From: Rhizobium sp. WYCCWR10014
Lineage (GTDB): Bacteria; Pseudomonadota; Alphaproteobacteria; Rhizobiales; Rhizobiaceae
Length of the DNA stretch: 64,000 nucleotides
Direction of reading: 5' to 3'
NCBI RefSeq assembly: GCF_001657485.1
Contig: NZ_LXFU01000037.1
Coordinates: 248,001 to 312,000 of the forward strand
Below are positions 26,752 through 35,278 of this stretch, in pieces. Position numbers and translations under genes: made by a program. A model generated the notes under the pieces. It made no database searches, was not told the origin of the DNA, and saw only the letters and a program-made list of their open reading frames with translations. The stretch's first letter is position 1. The number at the start of each line of letters is the position of its first letter.

Positions 26752-27843
26752 TCACGCGGAAAAGCGGCCGAGAAGCACGGCATCTTCGAGCGCCCAGCTG
26801 AGCGAGACGGTGTCGCCAACGGCGACCGGCCGGGCGAAGTAGTCGCCGTCGTCGGCAATGACGGTGAAATCGTCGCTGCCCGCACCGATAACGGTGATCT
26901 TCACGGAAGAGCCGCGATATTCGATGTTGGAGACGATGCCGTCGAAGCCGAGCGTCCATTCGGTCGCCACCTGCAGGCGGACGCGGTCGGTGCGGATGCC
27001 AATGTCGACCGGCTCGCCGACTTCCCTGCCCGTCCCGCGCACGGAAAAGCTCTGCCCCTCCGGCACGGTCATGACGAGCACGCCGTTCTCGCTCGATGTC
27101 ACCCGGCCGGACAGAACATTGTGGTCGCCCATGAAGCGCGCGACGAAGGCAGTCGCCGGCCGCTCGAAGACCTCGCGCGGAGCCGCCGCCTGTTCGATCC
27201 GGCCGTCATTCATGATGACGATGACGTCGGCGAGCGCCATCGCCTCTTCCTGGCTGTGGGTGACGTGCACGAAGGTGATGCCGAGCGACTTCTGCAACTT
27301 CTTGAGTTCGGCGCGCATGCGGATCTTCAGGAAAGGATCGAGCGCCGAAAGCGGCTCGTCAAGCAGCAGCGCTTCCGGATCGGTGATCAGCGCGCGCGCC
27401 AGCGCCACGCGCTGCTGCTGGCCGCCGGAAAGCTGGGCCGGACGCCTGACGGCATAGGCCTCCATCTGCATCAGCTTCAGCATCTCGAGCGCCTTGGCCC
27501 GCCGTTCCTGCCTGTCGACGCCCTTCATCTTCAGGCTGAAGGCGACGTTGTCGATCAAATCGAGATGCGGGAAGAGCGCATAGGACTGGAACATCATCGC
27601 CGTGCCGCGCCTGGCCGGCGGAAAATCGGTGACGACGACATTGCCGAGCCTGATGTCGCCCGACGAGATGCTCTCATGGCCGGCGATCATCCGCAGCGTC
27701 GAAGTCTTGCCGCAGCCCGACGGGCCGAGGAAGCAGCAATAGGAACCGGCCGGGATCTTCAGGCTGATCGCATGGACCGCCGTCGTTGCGCCATAGACCT
27801 TCGAAACGGATACTATATCGATCTCTGCCGCTTTCGACATCAT
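26752..27843 (-). CDS. ABC transporter ATP-binding protein (PotA-like)
   Basis: A 363-residue ATPase with Walker A GPSGCGKTS (about 39-47), signature LSGGQQQRVALARAL, Walker B ALLLDEPLSALD, THSQEEA and a C-terminal TOBE domain. Two adjacent ATG codons (27843 and 27840) are preceded by AGGGGAAGG. It is the first gene of an operon ATPase, binding protein, two permeases, racemase. A divergent GntR gene lies 263 bp upstream. Confidence 0.92.
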   Translation of the reverse strand: MMSKAAEIDIVSVSKVYGATTAVHAISLKIPAGSYCCFLGPSGCGKTSTLRMIAGHESISSGDIRLGNVVVTDFPPARRGTAMMFQSYALFPHLDLIDNVAFSLKMKGVDRQERRAKALEMLKLMQMEAYAVRRPAQLSGGQQQRVALARALITDPEALLLDEPLSALDPFLKIRMRAELKKLQKSLGITFVHVTHSQEEAMALADVIVIMNDGRIEQAAAPREVFERPATAFVARFMGDHNVLSGRVTSSENGVLVMTVPEGQSFSVRGTGREVGEPVDIGIRTDRVRLQVATEWTLGFDGIVSNIEYRGSSVKITVIGAGSDDFTVIADDGDYFARPVAVGDTVSLSWALEDAVLLGRFSA

Positions 27844-28011
27844 GCCTTCCCCTGTTTGGAAAAGACGATGCATCTGCCGTGCCAAACTCCGTTGCTCACA
27901 GGAAGCCATTGCGAAATAACGATTTTATCAACAGCGCAATTGAGAGCGCAAATTATAGGCGCAACTCGATCTGCACATGATTTAGGCTATCGTGCGCAAT
28001 TTGTGCAAAAT

Positions 28012-28023
28012 ATCGTATACAAT
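28012..28023. promoter_or_regulatory. Candidate FadR-type GntR operator
   Basis: ATCGTATACAAT reads on the other strand ATTGTATACGAT, close to the TTGTATACAA-type inverted repeat bound by FCD-domain GntR proteins. It lies between the divergent ATPase and GntR genes. Several GCGCAAATT-like repeats also occur within 27925-28060. Binding is inferred. Confidence 0.5.
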
Positions 28024-28106
28024 CTTGCCATCGTTTCGGGCGCAAATTGTGTTTAACTTTGCCGCGAAGCCGGATATGGTTTGCCGACCATCAGGAAATA
28101 AATTTC

Positions 28107-28817
28107 ATGAAATCCGCCGCCAAGGCTCAGCAGGCCGACGACTCCGCCGAAACCGGCGCGCAACAGATCCGCGACGCCATTCGCGAAGCGATCGTCGAGC
28201 GCCGGCTCTCGCCCGGCACCAAGCTTTCCGAAAACGATGTCGGCAATCTCTTCAACGTCAGCCGCACGCTTGCCCGCGCCGCCCTGCAGGCGCTCTCCTA
28301 TGAGGGCCTCGTCAGCGTCGAGAAGAACCGCGGCGCCTTCGTCGCCTATCCCTCGCCCGAGGAAGCTCGCCAGATCTTTTCTGCCCGCCGCCTGGTCGAA
28401 CCCGGCATATTGCGCGAGGCCGCGGCGCGGATCACGCCTGATGACATCGCGCATCTGAGACAGCTTCTGCTGGAAGAAGGTCGCCTGATGAGCGAGCGCG
28501 GCCAGACTGCGCGCCGCGCCGAAATCAAGGCGTCGGGCGATTTTCATCTGACGCTGGCGCTCATATCAGGCAATTCGATCATGCAGCGCTTCATGGAAGA
28601 GCTCGTCGCCCGCTCGTCGCTGGTGATTGCGCTCTACGGGCAATCGACCGCATCGAGCTGCGGTCATTCCGAACACGGTGACATCATCTCGGCGATCGAA
28701 GCCAACGAACTCGACCGCGCCTGCCAACTGATGCTGCACCACATCACCCATATCGAGGCTGATCTCGACCTGCGCGAACGCAAGAGCCTGGGTCTCAAGG
28801 AAGCCTTCGAACTCTGA
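28107..28817 (+). CDS. GntR-family regulator, FCD domain
   Basis: A 236-residue regulator. The N-terminal winged helix shows LSPGTKLSENDVGNLFNVSR (about residues 33-52) and the C-terminal helical FCD domain carries the metal/ligand histidines in DFHLTLALISGN (near 142), HSEHGDI (near 189) and MLHHITHIE (near 210). ATG 28107 has AGGAAA upstream, and the frame-opening ATG 20 codons earlier is unlikely. It is divergent from the racemase/ABC operon and is its probable regulator. Confidence 0.9.
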   Translation: MKSAAKAQQADDSAETGAQQIRDAIREAIVERRLSPGTKLSENDVGNLFNVSRTLARAALQALSYEGLVSVEKNRGAFVAYPSPEEARQIFSARRLVEPGILREAAARITPDDIAHLRQLLLEEGRLMSERGQTARRAEIKASGDFHLTLALISGNSIMQRFMEELVARSSLVIALYGQSTASSCGHSEHGDIISAIEANELDRACQLMLHHITHIEADLDLRERKSLGLKEAFEL

Positions 28818-28880
28818 ACATGCAAAAGATGCGGGCGCGGATGATTCACCGCGCCCCGCTTCAAACGGAATCTCGTAACG

Positions 28881-29294
28881 CTACCAGGGCGTCTTCTTCG
28901 GCAGCAACTCAAAAGCCGCGAAGATATCCTCGGCGCTCATCGGCTCGCTCGAGCGCAGCTTCACGGTTCCGTCGCGGCCGATCAGGATCAGCCCGAACTC
29001 GCCGGATGGCGGTCCCTGCAGCCGATCGCGAATATCATCGGCATCGAGGTCCCAGTCATCGTCGAACAGCGCAAACGCGCCGCCGCCGGCAATGCTGAAC
29101 ACCTCGACGTCTTCCTCGATCAAGCGCATATGCGCCTTGCGCAGCCATTCGTCCTGGATGAGCGCGCGGTCATCTTGCGCATCGGCGAAGATGATCAGCA
29201 CCCGTTTCCTATCGCGAAACTGCTCGAGCGATTGCGGAAGGTCAGGCTCACGCCTGGGTGTGCCGATGATTTCATGAACGATGGATTTTAGCAT
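28881..29294 (-). CDS. DUF4174 family protein
   Basis: A 137-residue protein resembling the DUF4174 family, with a thioredoxin-like order of elements: KRVLIIFADAQDD near residue 30, a central VEVFSIAGGGAF, GLILIGRDGTVKLRS near 103 and the C-terminal EDIFAAFELLP. No CxxC redox motif is present. The function is unknown. It stands alone with a dispersed repeat upstream. Confidence 0.75.
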   Translation of the reverse strand: MLKSIVHEIIGTPRREPDLPQSLEQFRDRKRVLIIFADAQDDRALIQDEWLRKAHMRLIEEDVEVFSIAGGGAFALFDDDWDLDADDIRDRLQGPPSGEFGLILIGRDGTVKLRSSEPMSAEDIFAAFELLPKKTPW

Positions 29295-29324
29295 GGTCTC
29301 ATTCCTCGCCCGCAGTAATTTAGT

Positions 29325-29369
29325 TCTACAGGGTCCTTTCCGCGTCTCGAAAGACGCGCGGCGCTGTAG
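29325..29369. repeat. CTACAG dispersed palindrome (second copy)
   Basis: An inverted copy of the element at 19846-19889: CTACAGGGTCC ... GCGCTGTAG enclosing CGCGTCT/AGACGCG. It lies just upstream of the DUF4174-like gene. Confidence 0.7.
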
Positions 29370-29465
29370 TGGCGGGCTGTGCCTGCCGGATTAAACGGCT
29401 GGGAATAAGCGAGGTTCCGCCAAAAAGCGGAAAGGATCGCAGCCATAGCCGCGATCCTCACTTTG

Positions 29466-29849
29466 TCAGTCGCGGCCCTGGTCTTCGGACGCGTGGGCCG
29501 AAACGGCGACGAGATCCGCAGCCCCAGTGACGTGAAGGCGCTTGCGCACCAGAACGCGCATGACACGCGCCGCCGTCGAGAAAGTCATCTGGTCGAGCGG
29601 GCCTTCACCCTCCCACGGCTTGGTCAGCCGTTCGGTGACGGCGCCGACGATGTTCATCGGCACGATGTCGGTGCATTCGCGCATGGCTTCGAAAACGAAG
29701 CTGATGGGGATGACCCGTCCTTCGTGGGTCACGATCGGTTCGGTCAATTCGCTGTCCCATTCCTCGAAGGCATAAAGAGCTTCGCGAAACAGCTGCTGGA
29801 GGTTGAACGGCGCGTGGCCGTCATGAAGTGGCGGCAGTGCATTCATCAT
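29466..29849 (-). CDS. Hypothetical protein
   Basis: A 127-residue soluble protein of unknown function. It begins with Met-Met preceded by GGAG at 6 nt, and contains two likely helices around NLQQLFREALYAFEEWD and TAARVMRVLVRKRLHV. No catalytic motif, signal or membrane segment is visible. Codon use matches the core genes on both sides. Confidence 0.65.
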   Translation of the reverse strand: MMNALPPLHDGHAPFNLQQLFREALYAFEEWDSELTEPIVTHEGRVIPISFVFEAMRECTDIVPMNIVGAVTERLTKPWEGEGPLDQMTFSTAARVMRVLVRKRLHVTGAADLVAVSAHASEDQGRD

Positions 29850-30209
29850 GTCTGTCTCCTCTTGATGGGTTGAAGCCAAAGTCCTCCGGTATCGGTCGCG
29901 CCAACGCGGGGAACGGAACGTTTTGCTGCCCCTGCGAACCGAATAACACTATTGATTCTATAGAGTAACGCGCCGGGGTAAAGCCCATTTATCCGCCGCC
30001 GCGGAAGCGAATTCCATAACACGCTGATATTCCTGCATGTTTTAGACGAAATTTTCTCCGCCCACACCAGTCTTAAAAATTTATGCCACCGGCCTGAGAT
30101 CGCTCCGGAATGGCACGGCGAGGCGAAAAAACCCTGAAAATTCACGGAACTTTTGTCTCTGTAATTTGTTTTGTTCTCAGATTCGCAAAACAGTCTGGGG
30201 TTATCACCA
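29850..30209 (+). promoter_or_regulatory. Intergenic region with candidate EcfG-type promoter
   Basis: No gene is visible in these 360 bases. GGAAC at 30146-30150, 16 nt, then TGTT at 30167-30170 resembles the GGAAC-N16/17-CGTT promoter of the alphaproteobacterial general stress sigma factor. It lies 40 bp before the next small gene. One mismatch in the -10 makes it tentative. Confidence 0.4.
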
Positions 30210-30416
30210 ATGACGCAAATCCGTGAACCGGAGCGCCGAAGCAGAATCCTGCGCGGCCGCCCCTATAGCCTTGATGAATTCGCCTCCAAATATGGCCTGC
30301 GAGGCGAGCAGGCAGAAAGCCTGTTCACCCGTTTCGGACCCTCCTCGATCGAACTCGACCTGCTGATGGCAGCCAAGCGCCGGCCGCCGGTTCTGCAGGA
30401 TAGAATTGCCGAATAA
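30210..30416 (+). CDS. Small hypothetical protein
   Basis: A 68-residue basic protein of unknown family. It contains YSLDEFASKYGLRGEQA, which looks like a short helix-turn-helix, followed by FGPSSIELDLLMAAKRR. GGGG lies 9 nt before the ATG. It is followed after 21 bp by the DUF2934 gene, probably on one transcript, and may be driven by the EcfG-like promoter upstream. Confidence 0.6.
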   Translation: MTQIREPERRSRILRGRPYSLDEFASKYGLRGEQAESLFTRFGPSSIELDLLMAAKRRPPVLQDRIAE

Positions 30417-30437
30417 CAGTTTTATGAGCGGATAGAT

Positions 30438-30677
30438 ATGAGCGACAGACGCCACGAATGGATCAGCAAGAGAGCTTACGCGATTTGGGAAGAACAGGGC
30501 CGGCCTAGTGGCCGCGACGACGAGCACTGGCGCCAGGCAGTTGCCGAACGCGACGCGCTGGAGCGCACGCAAGCCTCTTCCGATGGCCGCGAGGTGCTGG
30601 TGAAGTTTCGCCCGAAACCGCAGCGGCCCGAAGCGCCATGCACCGGCTGGTTCACCCGAACCGCTGGCATCGGCTGA
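30438..30677 (+). CDS. DUF2934 family protein
   Basis: A 79-residue protein whose N-terminal half has the DUF2934 signature: ISKRAYAIWEEQGRPSGRDDEHWRQA-type sequence at about residues 9-34. The C-terminal half is basic and proline-rich. DUF2934 proteins are common in rhizobia and of unknown function. It lies directly after the small gene at 30210. Confidence 0.8.
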   Translation: MSDRRHEWISKRAYAIWEEQGRPSGRDDEHWRQAVAERDALERTQASSDGREVLVKFRPKPQRPEAPCTGWFTRTAGIG

Positions 30678-30802
30678 ACCCTTTCTCACATCGGACCGGG
30701 CCGCTTGATCCGTACAGGATGAAGCGGCCCAATCGCGGCGCGATCCTGTGGACGGCTCAATCCCGCGGGACCGAGCGGCTCAATTGCTGGGGCTCGCGTG
30801 AC

Positions 30803-32728
30803 TCAGTCGAACCTGAGCCGGAAGCGCGCCTGAAAATCTCCCTGCCACCACATCGGGAAATTGGTTCCCCACTTGTTGTTGTGCAGATTGAAGCGGATGC
30901 CGGCGGAAAAATCCGGCAGCGTCCTGCAAAACGTCATGAAATCCGAGCCTTGCGGCGCAACCAGCGGCGCATCGAAGGTTTCGATGGTCAGCGGACCATC
31001 TGCAAGATCACCGCGTGCTGCTGTCACCGCCTGCAAGTGTCCGCCGCCGCTTGTCGCAATATCCCCCGATAGGTGCCAGAGGCCCATCTTGCGGAAATTC
31101 CAGACCCCGGCCCCATCAGGCGTGAAGGAAAGGAAGCTTGCCTCCGGCATACGGTTGGCCGGCTTGTCGTGCAATGTCAGGCTGAGGTTCAGGCGATCGC
31201 CCCCAGCGGTGAAATGCAGCATCACCTGCGGCGGCGCGCCATATTTCTGCACGGCCTCGGCCGGCATCGACAGAAGAATGCCCGCCCCTTGCGTTGCTTC
31301 CAGCGCCGGCAGAAAGACCTTCGAAAGTGCTGCCCCCGACCGGGCAAGCCCCGGCTTGTCGTGATCGAGCACCGCCCATTCCTGGCGATGGGTCAGGTAG
31401 GTCTCCATGTGCCTGATAACGTCGCCGGCATCGTAGCTGTCATATCGATAGGCGATCAGCGAGCCCTCGCGGCCGGAGATAGTCCGCCCGGCGGGAGAGG
31501 TGATTTCGGCCACATCCCCGCTCGCACCGTCGAGCGCGATCGACCAGCCACCGGTCTGCAAACGGAGCTCCCGCCCACCGCCCTTGATGACGGCAGGCGT
31601 GGTGAGTTCGGCGAGCACGACCTGGGCCGCCTTCCGGTCCGTCTCGTCGAGCTCCGAAACCGCCTGGTCGAGATAGGCGCGCTGCTCGTCCCATGAGGCT
31701 TCGGTATAGGCGAAGCGATAATCGGATCGGCGTGCGGCCTCGACATCGGCCCGCGACCACGCCTTATCGTCGCGCAGATAGGATTTGATATCGACGCCGC
31801 AGGTATGCTCGGCCACCATCGCCAGTCCGCGCCCGAAGGCGAGGCGCCGCGCGTCGAGCCCATCTGCCGCGAAACGGTCGTAGAGCCGCTGCAGCGCGAG
31901 GAACCGCGCCGTCTTCACCGGATCGCTGCCGCTGCCATGGATCCAGCTGTCGCCGAGTTCCAGCTCGACAACAGGGAAGCGCTCACGCGCGCTCCAGAGA
32001 ATGGCGCCGTAATCCTCGAGCGTCGCCGCGCGGATGATCGCATCCGGCTCACGGGCGCGTAATTCGCGATAGGCCTCGGCCGTCTGGGGCACGCTCTGCG
32101 GCCCCATATTGTCGTTGGTATGGGCAAAGCTCAGCCCGTCCTCGAAACCGTCGGGGAAACAGGTCTCGCCATAGGAGCGCTGGTACATGACGACCACCTC
32201 CTCGCCGCCGGGCGCCTGCCAGCGGAAGATGTCGGGCACATCGGGCGGCGGTGAGGCCGTATTGACGCCGAGATGCAGGAAGCGGATGCCGGCCTCGGAA
32301 AGCAGCGGCACCATGCCGAGCGTATGGCCGGGCACATCGGTCATCTTCGCCGCGATCGTCGTCTTGCCGAAACGCCGGTCGAGCTCCTGCGAATAGGAAA
32401 GCCCGGCCCGAAAGAGATCCGGCGACATCAGCTCCGTATGCGTGGTGAACGGCAGGCCGTGCCAGCGGATCAACCCGCGCTCGATCGCCTGCTCCAACGC
32501 TGCCACCTCTCCCGCCGAGCGCGAATTCAGATGGTCCCAGATCAGCCAGGCGCCCGTCGTCCAGATAAATTTCGGCTCGTCGGGATTTTCGGCATGAAAA
32601 TGCCTGGCCGTTTCGATCGCCTGCGGAATGAAGCGCTCGTGATATTGCCGGCGGACTTTCTCGGCATGGTCGGTAAAGCCGATATCGAGATGGGTCTTGA
32701 AGACCAGATGCACGCGCTTTTCAGTCAT
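30803..32728 (-). CDS. DUF5054 / GH38-like glycoside hydrolase
   Basis: A 641-residue protein with an N-terminal catalytic-type domain resembling alpha-mannosidase (GH38/57) folds. FKTHLDIGFTD at about residues 9-19 matches the metal-binding H-x-D motif, followed by WTTGAWLIWDHL and MTDVPGHTLGMVPLL. The C-terminal half is beta-rich, like the mannosidase carbohydrate-binding region. No signal peptide is visible, so it is probably cytoplasmic. ATG 32728 is chosen because the upstream 19 codons are atypical. It stands alone and its substrate is unknown. Confidence 0.75.
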   Translation of the reverse strand: MTEKRVHLVFKTHLDIGFTDHAEKVRRQYHERFIPQAIETARHFHAENPDEPKFIWTTGAWLIWDHLNSRSAGEVAALEQAIERGLIRWHGLPFTTHTELMSPDLFRAGLSYSQELDRRFGKTTIAAKMTDVPGHTLGMVPLLSEAGIRFLHLGVNTASPPPDVPDIFRWQAPGGEEVVVMYQRSYGETCFPDGFEDGLSFAHTNDNMGPQSVPQTAEAYRELRAREPDAIIRAATLEDYGAILWSARERFPVVELELGDSWIHGSGSDPVKTARFLALQRLYDRFAADGLDARRLAFGRGLAMVAEHTCGVDIKSYLRDDKAWSRADVEAARRSDYRFAYTEASWDEQRAYLDQAVSELDETDRKAAQVVLAELTTPAVIKGGGRELRLQTGGWSIALDGASGDVAEITSPAGRTISGREGSLIAYRYDSYDAGDVIRHMETYLTHRQEWAVLDHDKPGLARSGAALSKVFLPALEATQGAGILLSMPAEAVQKYGAPPQVMLHFTAGGDRLNLSLTLHDKPANRMPEASFLSFTPDGAGVWNFRKMGLWHLSGDIATSGGGHLQAVTAARGDLADGPLTIETFDAPLVAPQGSDFMTFCRTLPDFSAGIRFNLHNNKWGTNFPMWWQGDFQARFRLRFD

Positions 32729-33067
32729 TCCATTCCACGCATCGGTGATGACAGTCGAAACATTCTGCAGCCAGTGGCGGCACAAGTGAGGAGTGTAACC
32801 GTTTCCACAAACAGCATTGCTCCTGCCACAAATTCTTCGTCAACCCGTTTTGACACAAATCGATGAAATAGTGCGGGTTTATTAACCGTATATCCGAAAA
32901 CGCTATCGTCCTACGCTTCCATCGTAGAATCGAATCGCGACAAGAATGAAGACGTGTTCATCGATAGTTATATGAAAAGGCGGCGGGACTTCCTTGCTGC
33001 CGCGCCCGGGTGGTGCGCTGTTTAGCCAAGGAGAAAAGCCTGAGCCGTTCTTCCGCAAGGCTGATTG
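32729..33067. other. Intergenic region, no gene seen
   Basis: These 339 bases between the GH38-like gene and a small minus-strand gene hold only very short open frames without convincing start sites. AT-rich stretches near 32870-32960 could hold the hydrolase promoter. Confidence 0.5.
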
Positions 33068-33262
33068 TCAGAAGGCGTTGGTTTCCTGGCAGAGCGCCCG
33101 GTGAACCTCGGTCCAGAACAGCGCCAGCGGCGTGTCGCCGTTGCGTTCGGCAACGAGCGCGCGGATCAGCGCTTCGGAACCTGCCATGTCCTGCCAGCTG
33201 GATTTCAGGCCCTTGGCCGCCTGTTGGCATTCGGCAATCTCGAATGGTCTCTTGCTGTCCAT
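33068..33262 (-). CDS. Small hypothetical protein divergent from cinR
   Basis: A 64-residue acidic/helical protein of unknown function, starting at an ATG with AGGAG 9 nt upstream. Visible stretches are FEIAECQQAAKGLKSSW and LALFWTEVHRALCQ. It is divergent from cinR and shares the 120-bp promoter region containing the CCCC-N8-GGGG dyad, so it could be part of the quorum-sensing response. Confidence 0.6.
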   Translation of the reverse strand: MDSKRPFEIAECQQAAKGLKSSWQDMAGSEALIRALVAERNGDTPLALFWTEVHRALCQETNAF

Positions 33263-33312
33263 ATGAGGTCTCCTCATGACAGGCGCTAGCAGATGGGGCC
33301 CGGATTGTCATT

Positions 33313-33328
33313 CCCCGCATATGTGGGG
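33313..33328. promoter_or_regulatory. CCCC-N8-GGGG dyad upstream of cinR
   Basis: CCCCGCATATGTGGGG, an almost perfect 16-bp dyad, lies 57 bp before the cinR start. A second site with identical geometry and a CAT-TG core lies before cinI (34199-34214). LuxR-type regulators bind dyads of this size, and ExpR of related rhizobia uses CCCC/GGGG-flanked sites. Confidence 0.55.
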
Positions 33329-33385
33329 ATGCCTTGTATTTATGACGGCCCTCGCGGTAGGATTGAGGGGATTGGGGCAGTGGAA

Positions 33386-34111
33386 ATGATTGAAAATACC
33401 TACAGCGAAAAGTTCGAGTCCGCTTTCGAACAGATCAAGGCTGCGGCCAATGTCGACTCCGCCATCCGCATTCTCCAGGCGGAATATGGCCTCGATTTCG
33501 TCACCTACCATCTCGCCCAGACGATCGCGAGCAAGATCGATTCGCCCTTCGTGCGCACCACCTACCCGGATGCCTGGGTCTCCCGCTACCTGCTGAACAG
33601 CTATGTGAAGGTCGATCCGATCGTCAAGCAGGGCTTCGAACGCCAGCTGCCCTTCGACTGGAGCGAGGTCGAGCCGACGCCGGAGGCCTATGCCATGCTG
33701 GTCGACGCTCAGAAACACGGTATCGGCGGCAATGGCTACTCCATTCCCGTCGCCGACAAGGCGCAGCGCCGCGCCCTCCTGTCGCTGAACGCCCGCATAC
33801 CGGTCGAGCAATGGACCGAACTTGTCCGCCGCTGCCGCAACGAATGGATCGAGATCGCCCATCTGATCCACCGCAAGGCCGTCTACGAGCTGCATGGCGA
33901 GAACGATCCCGTGCCGTCATTGTCGCCGCGCGAGATCGAGTGTCTGCACTGGACGGCGCTGGGCAAGGACTACAAGGATATCGCAGTCATATTGGGCATA
34001 TCGGAGCACACCACGCGCGATTATCTGAAGACTGCCCGCTTCAAGCTCGGCTGCGCCACGATCTCTGCCGCCGCCTCCCGGGCCGTGCAATTGCGCATCA
34101 TCAATCCCTAA
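33386..34111 (+). CDS. cinR: LuxR-family quorum-sensing regulator CinR
   Basis: A 241-residue LuxR-type activator: an N-terminal acyl-homoserine-lactone-binding domain (about 1-165; WVSRYLLNSYVKVDPIV holds the W/Y/D ligand residues) and a C-terminal LuxR helix-turn-helix (LSPREIECLHWTALGKDYKD then HTTRDYLKTARFKLG). ATG 33386 gives the usual CinR length. cinI lies directly downstream in the same orientation. CinR with the long-chain 3-hydroxy-tetradecenoyl signal made by CinI activates cinI and sits at the top of the quorum network in R. leguminosarum (established knowledge). Confidence 0.92.
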   Translation: MIENTYSEKFESAFEQIKAAANVDSAIRILQAEYGLDFVTYHLAQTIASKIDSPFVRTTYPDAWVSRYLLNSYVKVDPIVKQGFERQLPFDWSEVEPTPEAYAMLVDAQKHGIGGNGYSIPVADKAQRRALLSLNARIPVEQWTELVRRCRNEWIEIAHLIHRKAVYELHGENDPVPSLSPREIECLHWTALGKDYKDIAVILGISEHTTRDYLKTARFKLGCATISAAASRAVQLRIINP

Positions 34112-34129
34112 AGATTCGCTCCTCGCGCT

Positions 34130-34214
34130 TTAGCTCTTTGTTTTACGCATATCGTTGTCGCAAAACCGCGGCACAGTTTTGCGCGACATGCTCTGCCCCC
34201 CCTCATCTGAGGGG
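34130..34214. promoter_or_regulatory. cinI upstream region: dispersed repeat plus CCCC-N8-GGGG dyad
   Basis: A repeat with CGCAAAAC ... GTTTTGCG arms (about 34159-34183) is followed by CCCCTCATCTGAGGGG at 34199-34214, a perfect 16-bp dyad extendable by one C/G pair. CCCATCTGAGGG follows again at 34216. The dyad lies 78 bp before the cinI start and is the best candidate cin box. Confidence 0.55.
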
Positions 34215-34292
34215 GCCCATCTGAGGGAATTTCCGATCCGGCCCGCATGAACCATTCTGCTTTCCACGAACTTGAAAACGCTGGAGGGCAAA

Positions 34293-34958
34293 ATGTTCGT
34301 TATCATTCAGGCACATGAGTATCAGAAATACGCTGCCGTACTCGACCAGATGTTTCGCCTGCGAAAGAAGGTCTTCGCCGATACACTCGGCTGGGACGTT
34401 CCCGTCATCGGCCCTTACGAACGCGACAGCTACGATTCGCTGGCTCCCGCCTATCTCGTCTGGTGCAACGACAGCCGCACCCGCCTTTATGGCGGCATGC
34501 GCCTGATGCCGACGACGGGCCCGACCCTTCTCTACGATGTCTTCCGCGAGACGTTTCCAGATGCCGCCAATCTTATCGCCCCCGGTATCTGGGAAGGCAC
34601 GCGCATGTGCATCGACGAGGAGGCGATCGCCAAGGATTTCCCCGATATCGACGCCGGCCGCGCCTTCTCCATGATGCTGCTTGCGCTTTGCGAATGCGCG
34701 CTCGATCACGGCATCCATACGATGATCTCCAACTACGAGCCCTACCTCAAGCGCGTCTACAAGCGTGCCGGCGCTGAAGTGGAAGAACTCGGCCGTGCAG
34801 ACGGCTACGGCAAATACCCCGTCTGCTGCGGCGCCTTCGAAGTCTCGGACCGGGTGCTGCGCAAGATGCGCGCCGCCCTCGGCCTCACCCTACCCCTTTA
34901 TGTCAGGCACGTGCCGGCCCGCTCGGTCGTGACCCAATTCCTGGAGATGGCAGCATGA
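34293..34958 (+). CDS. cinI: Acyl-homoserine-lactone synthase CinI
   Basis: A 221-residue LuxI-family enzyme that joins an acyl chain from acyl-ACP to S-adenosylmethionine. Invariant residues are recognisable: R in FRLRKKVFADTLGW (about 22), W, the D/E of PYERDSYD (about 46), GGMRLMPT (about 66) and WEGTRMCID with its conserved E and R (about 97-104). GGAGGG lies 4 nt before the ATG; the longer frame is rejected. It overlaps cinS by 4 nt (ATGA). CinI of R. leguminosarum has this length and makes 3-hydroxy-C14:1-homoserine lactone. Confidence 0.94.
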   Translation: MFVIIQAHEYQKYAAVLDQMFRLRKKVFADTLGWDVPVIGPYERDSYDSLAPAYLVWCNDSRTRLYGGMRLMPTTGPTLLYDVFRETFPDAANLIAPGIWEGTRMCIDEEAIAKDFPDIDAGRAFSMMLLALCECALDHGIHTMISNYEPYLKRVYKRAGAEVEELGRADGYGKYPVCCGAFEVSDRVLRKMRAALGLTLPLYVRHVPARSVVTQFLEMAA

Positions 34959-35158
34959 ACCGCCTCGCTGAAACCGCTACGCAGACCGCAATACAGAAGG
35001 ATATCGGCGCGCTGGAGCGCCATGTTCTCGCATCCCGCGACATCGCCACGCAGATAGGGGATCCCTTCCTCTCCTATCTCCTCTCGATGGCGCTGTTCAC
35101 GATCTACGAAAAAAAGGCCCATCATGAGAACGAGGCGCTGAAGAGCAGCTTCAGCTGA
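34955..35158 (+). CDS. cinS: Quorum-sensing small antirepressor CinS
   Basis: A 67-residue protein, mostly helical, translationally coupled to cinI by an ATGA overlap. In R. leguminosarum the small gene at this position, cinS, acts downstream of CinI by antagonising the repressor PraR and so induces rhiR, raiR and other genes (established knowledge). Size, position and coupling match; I recognised it by context and length. A terminator follows. Confidence 0.85.
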   Translation: MNRLAETATQTAIQKDIGALERHVLASRDIATQIGDPFLSYLLSMALFTIYEKKAHHENEALKSSFS

Positions 35159-35212
35159 GGGTGCGGTTCCCCTCCGCCCGCCTGAAGACGAGCATGTCTC
35201 CCGGCGCCTCGC

Positions 35213-35250
35213 GCGCAGCCGCAAAAACAGTCCCCGTTTTGCGGCTGCGC
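35213..35250 (+). terminator. Hairpin downstream of cinS
   Basis: GCGCAGCCGCAAAA pairs with TTTTGCGGCTGCGC around a loop of about 10 nt, 55 bp after the cinS stop. The A/T base of the stem gives terminator potential on both strands, serving cinS and the convergent response-regulator gene. Confidence 0.75.
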
Positions 35251-35278
35251 GCCCTGTCCTGTCATCAGTGTATTGCCG

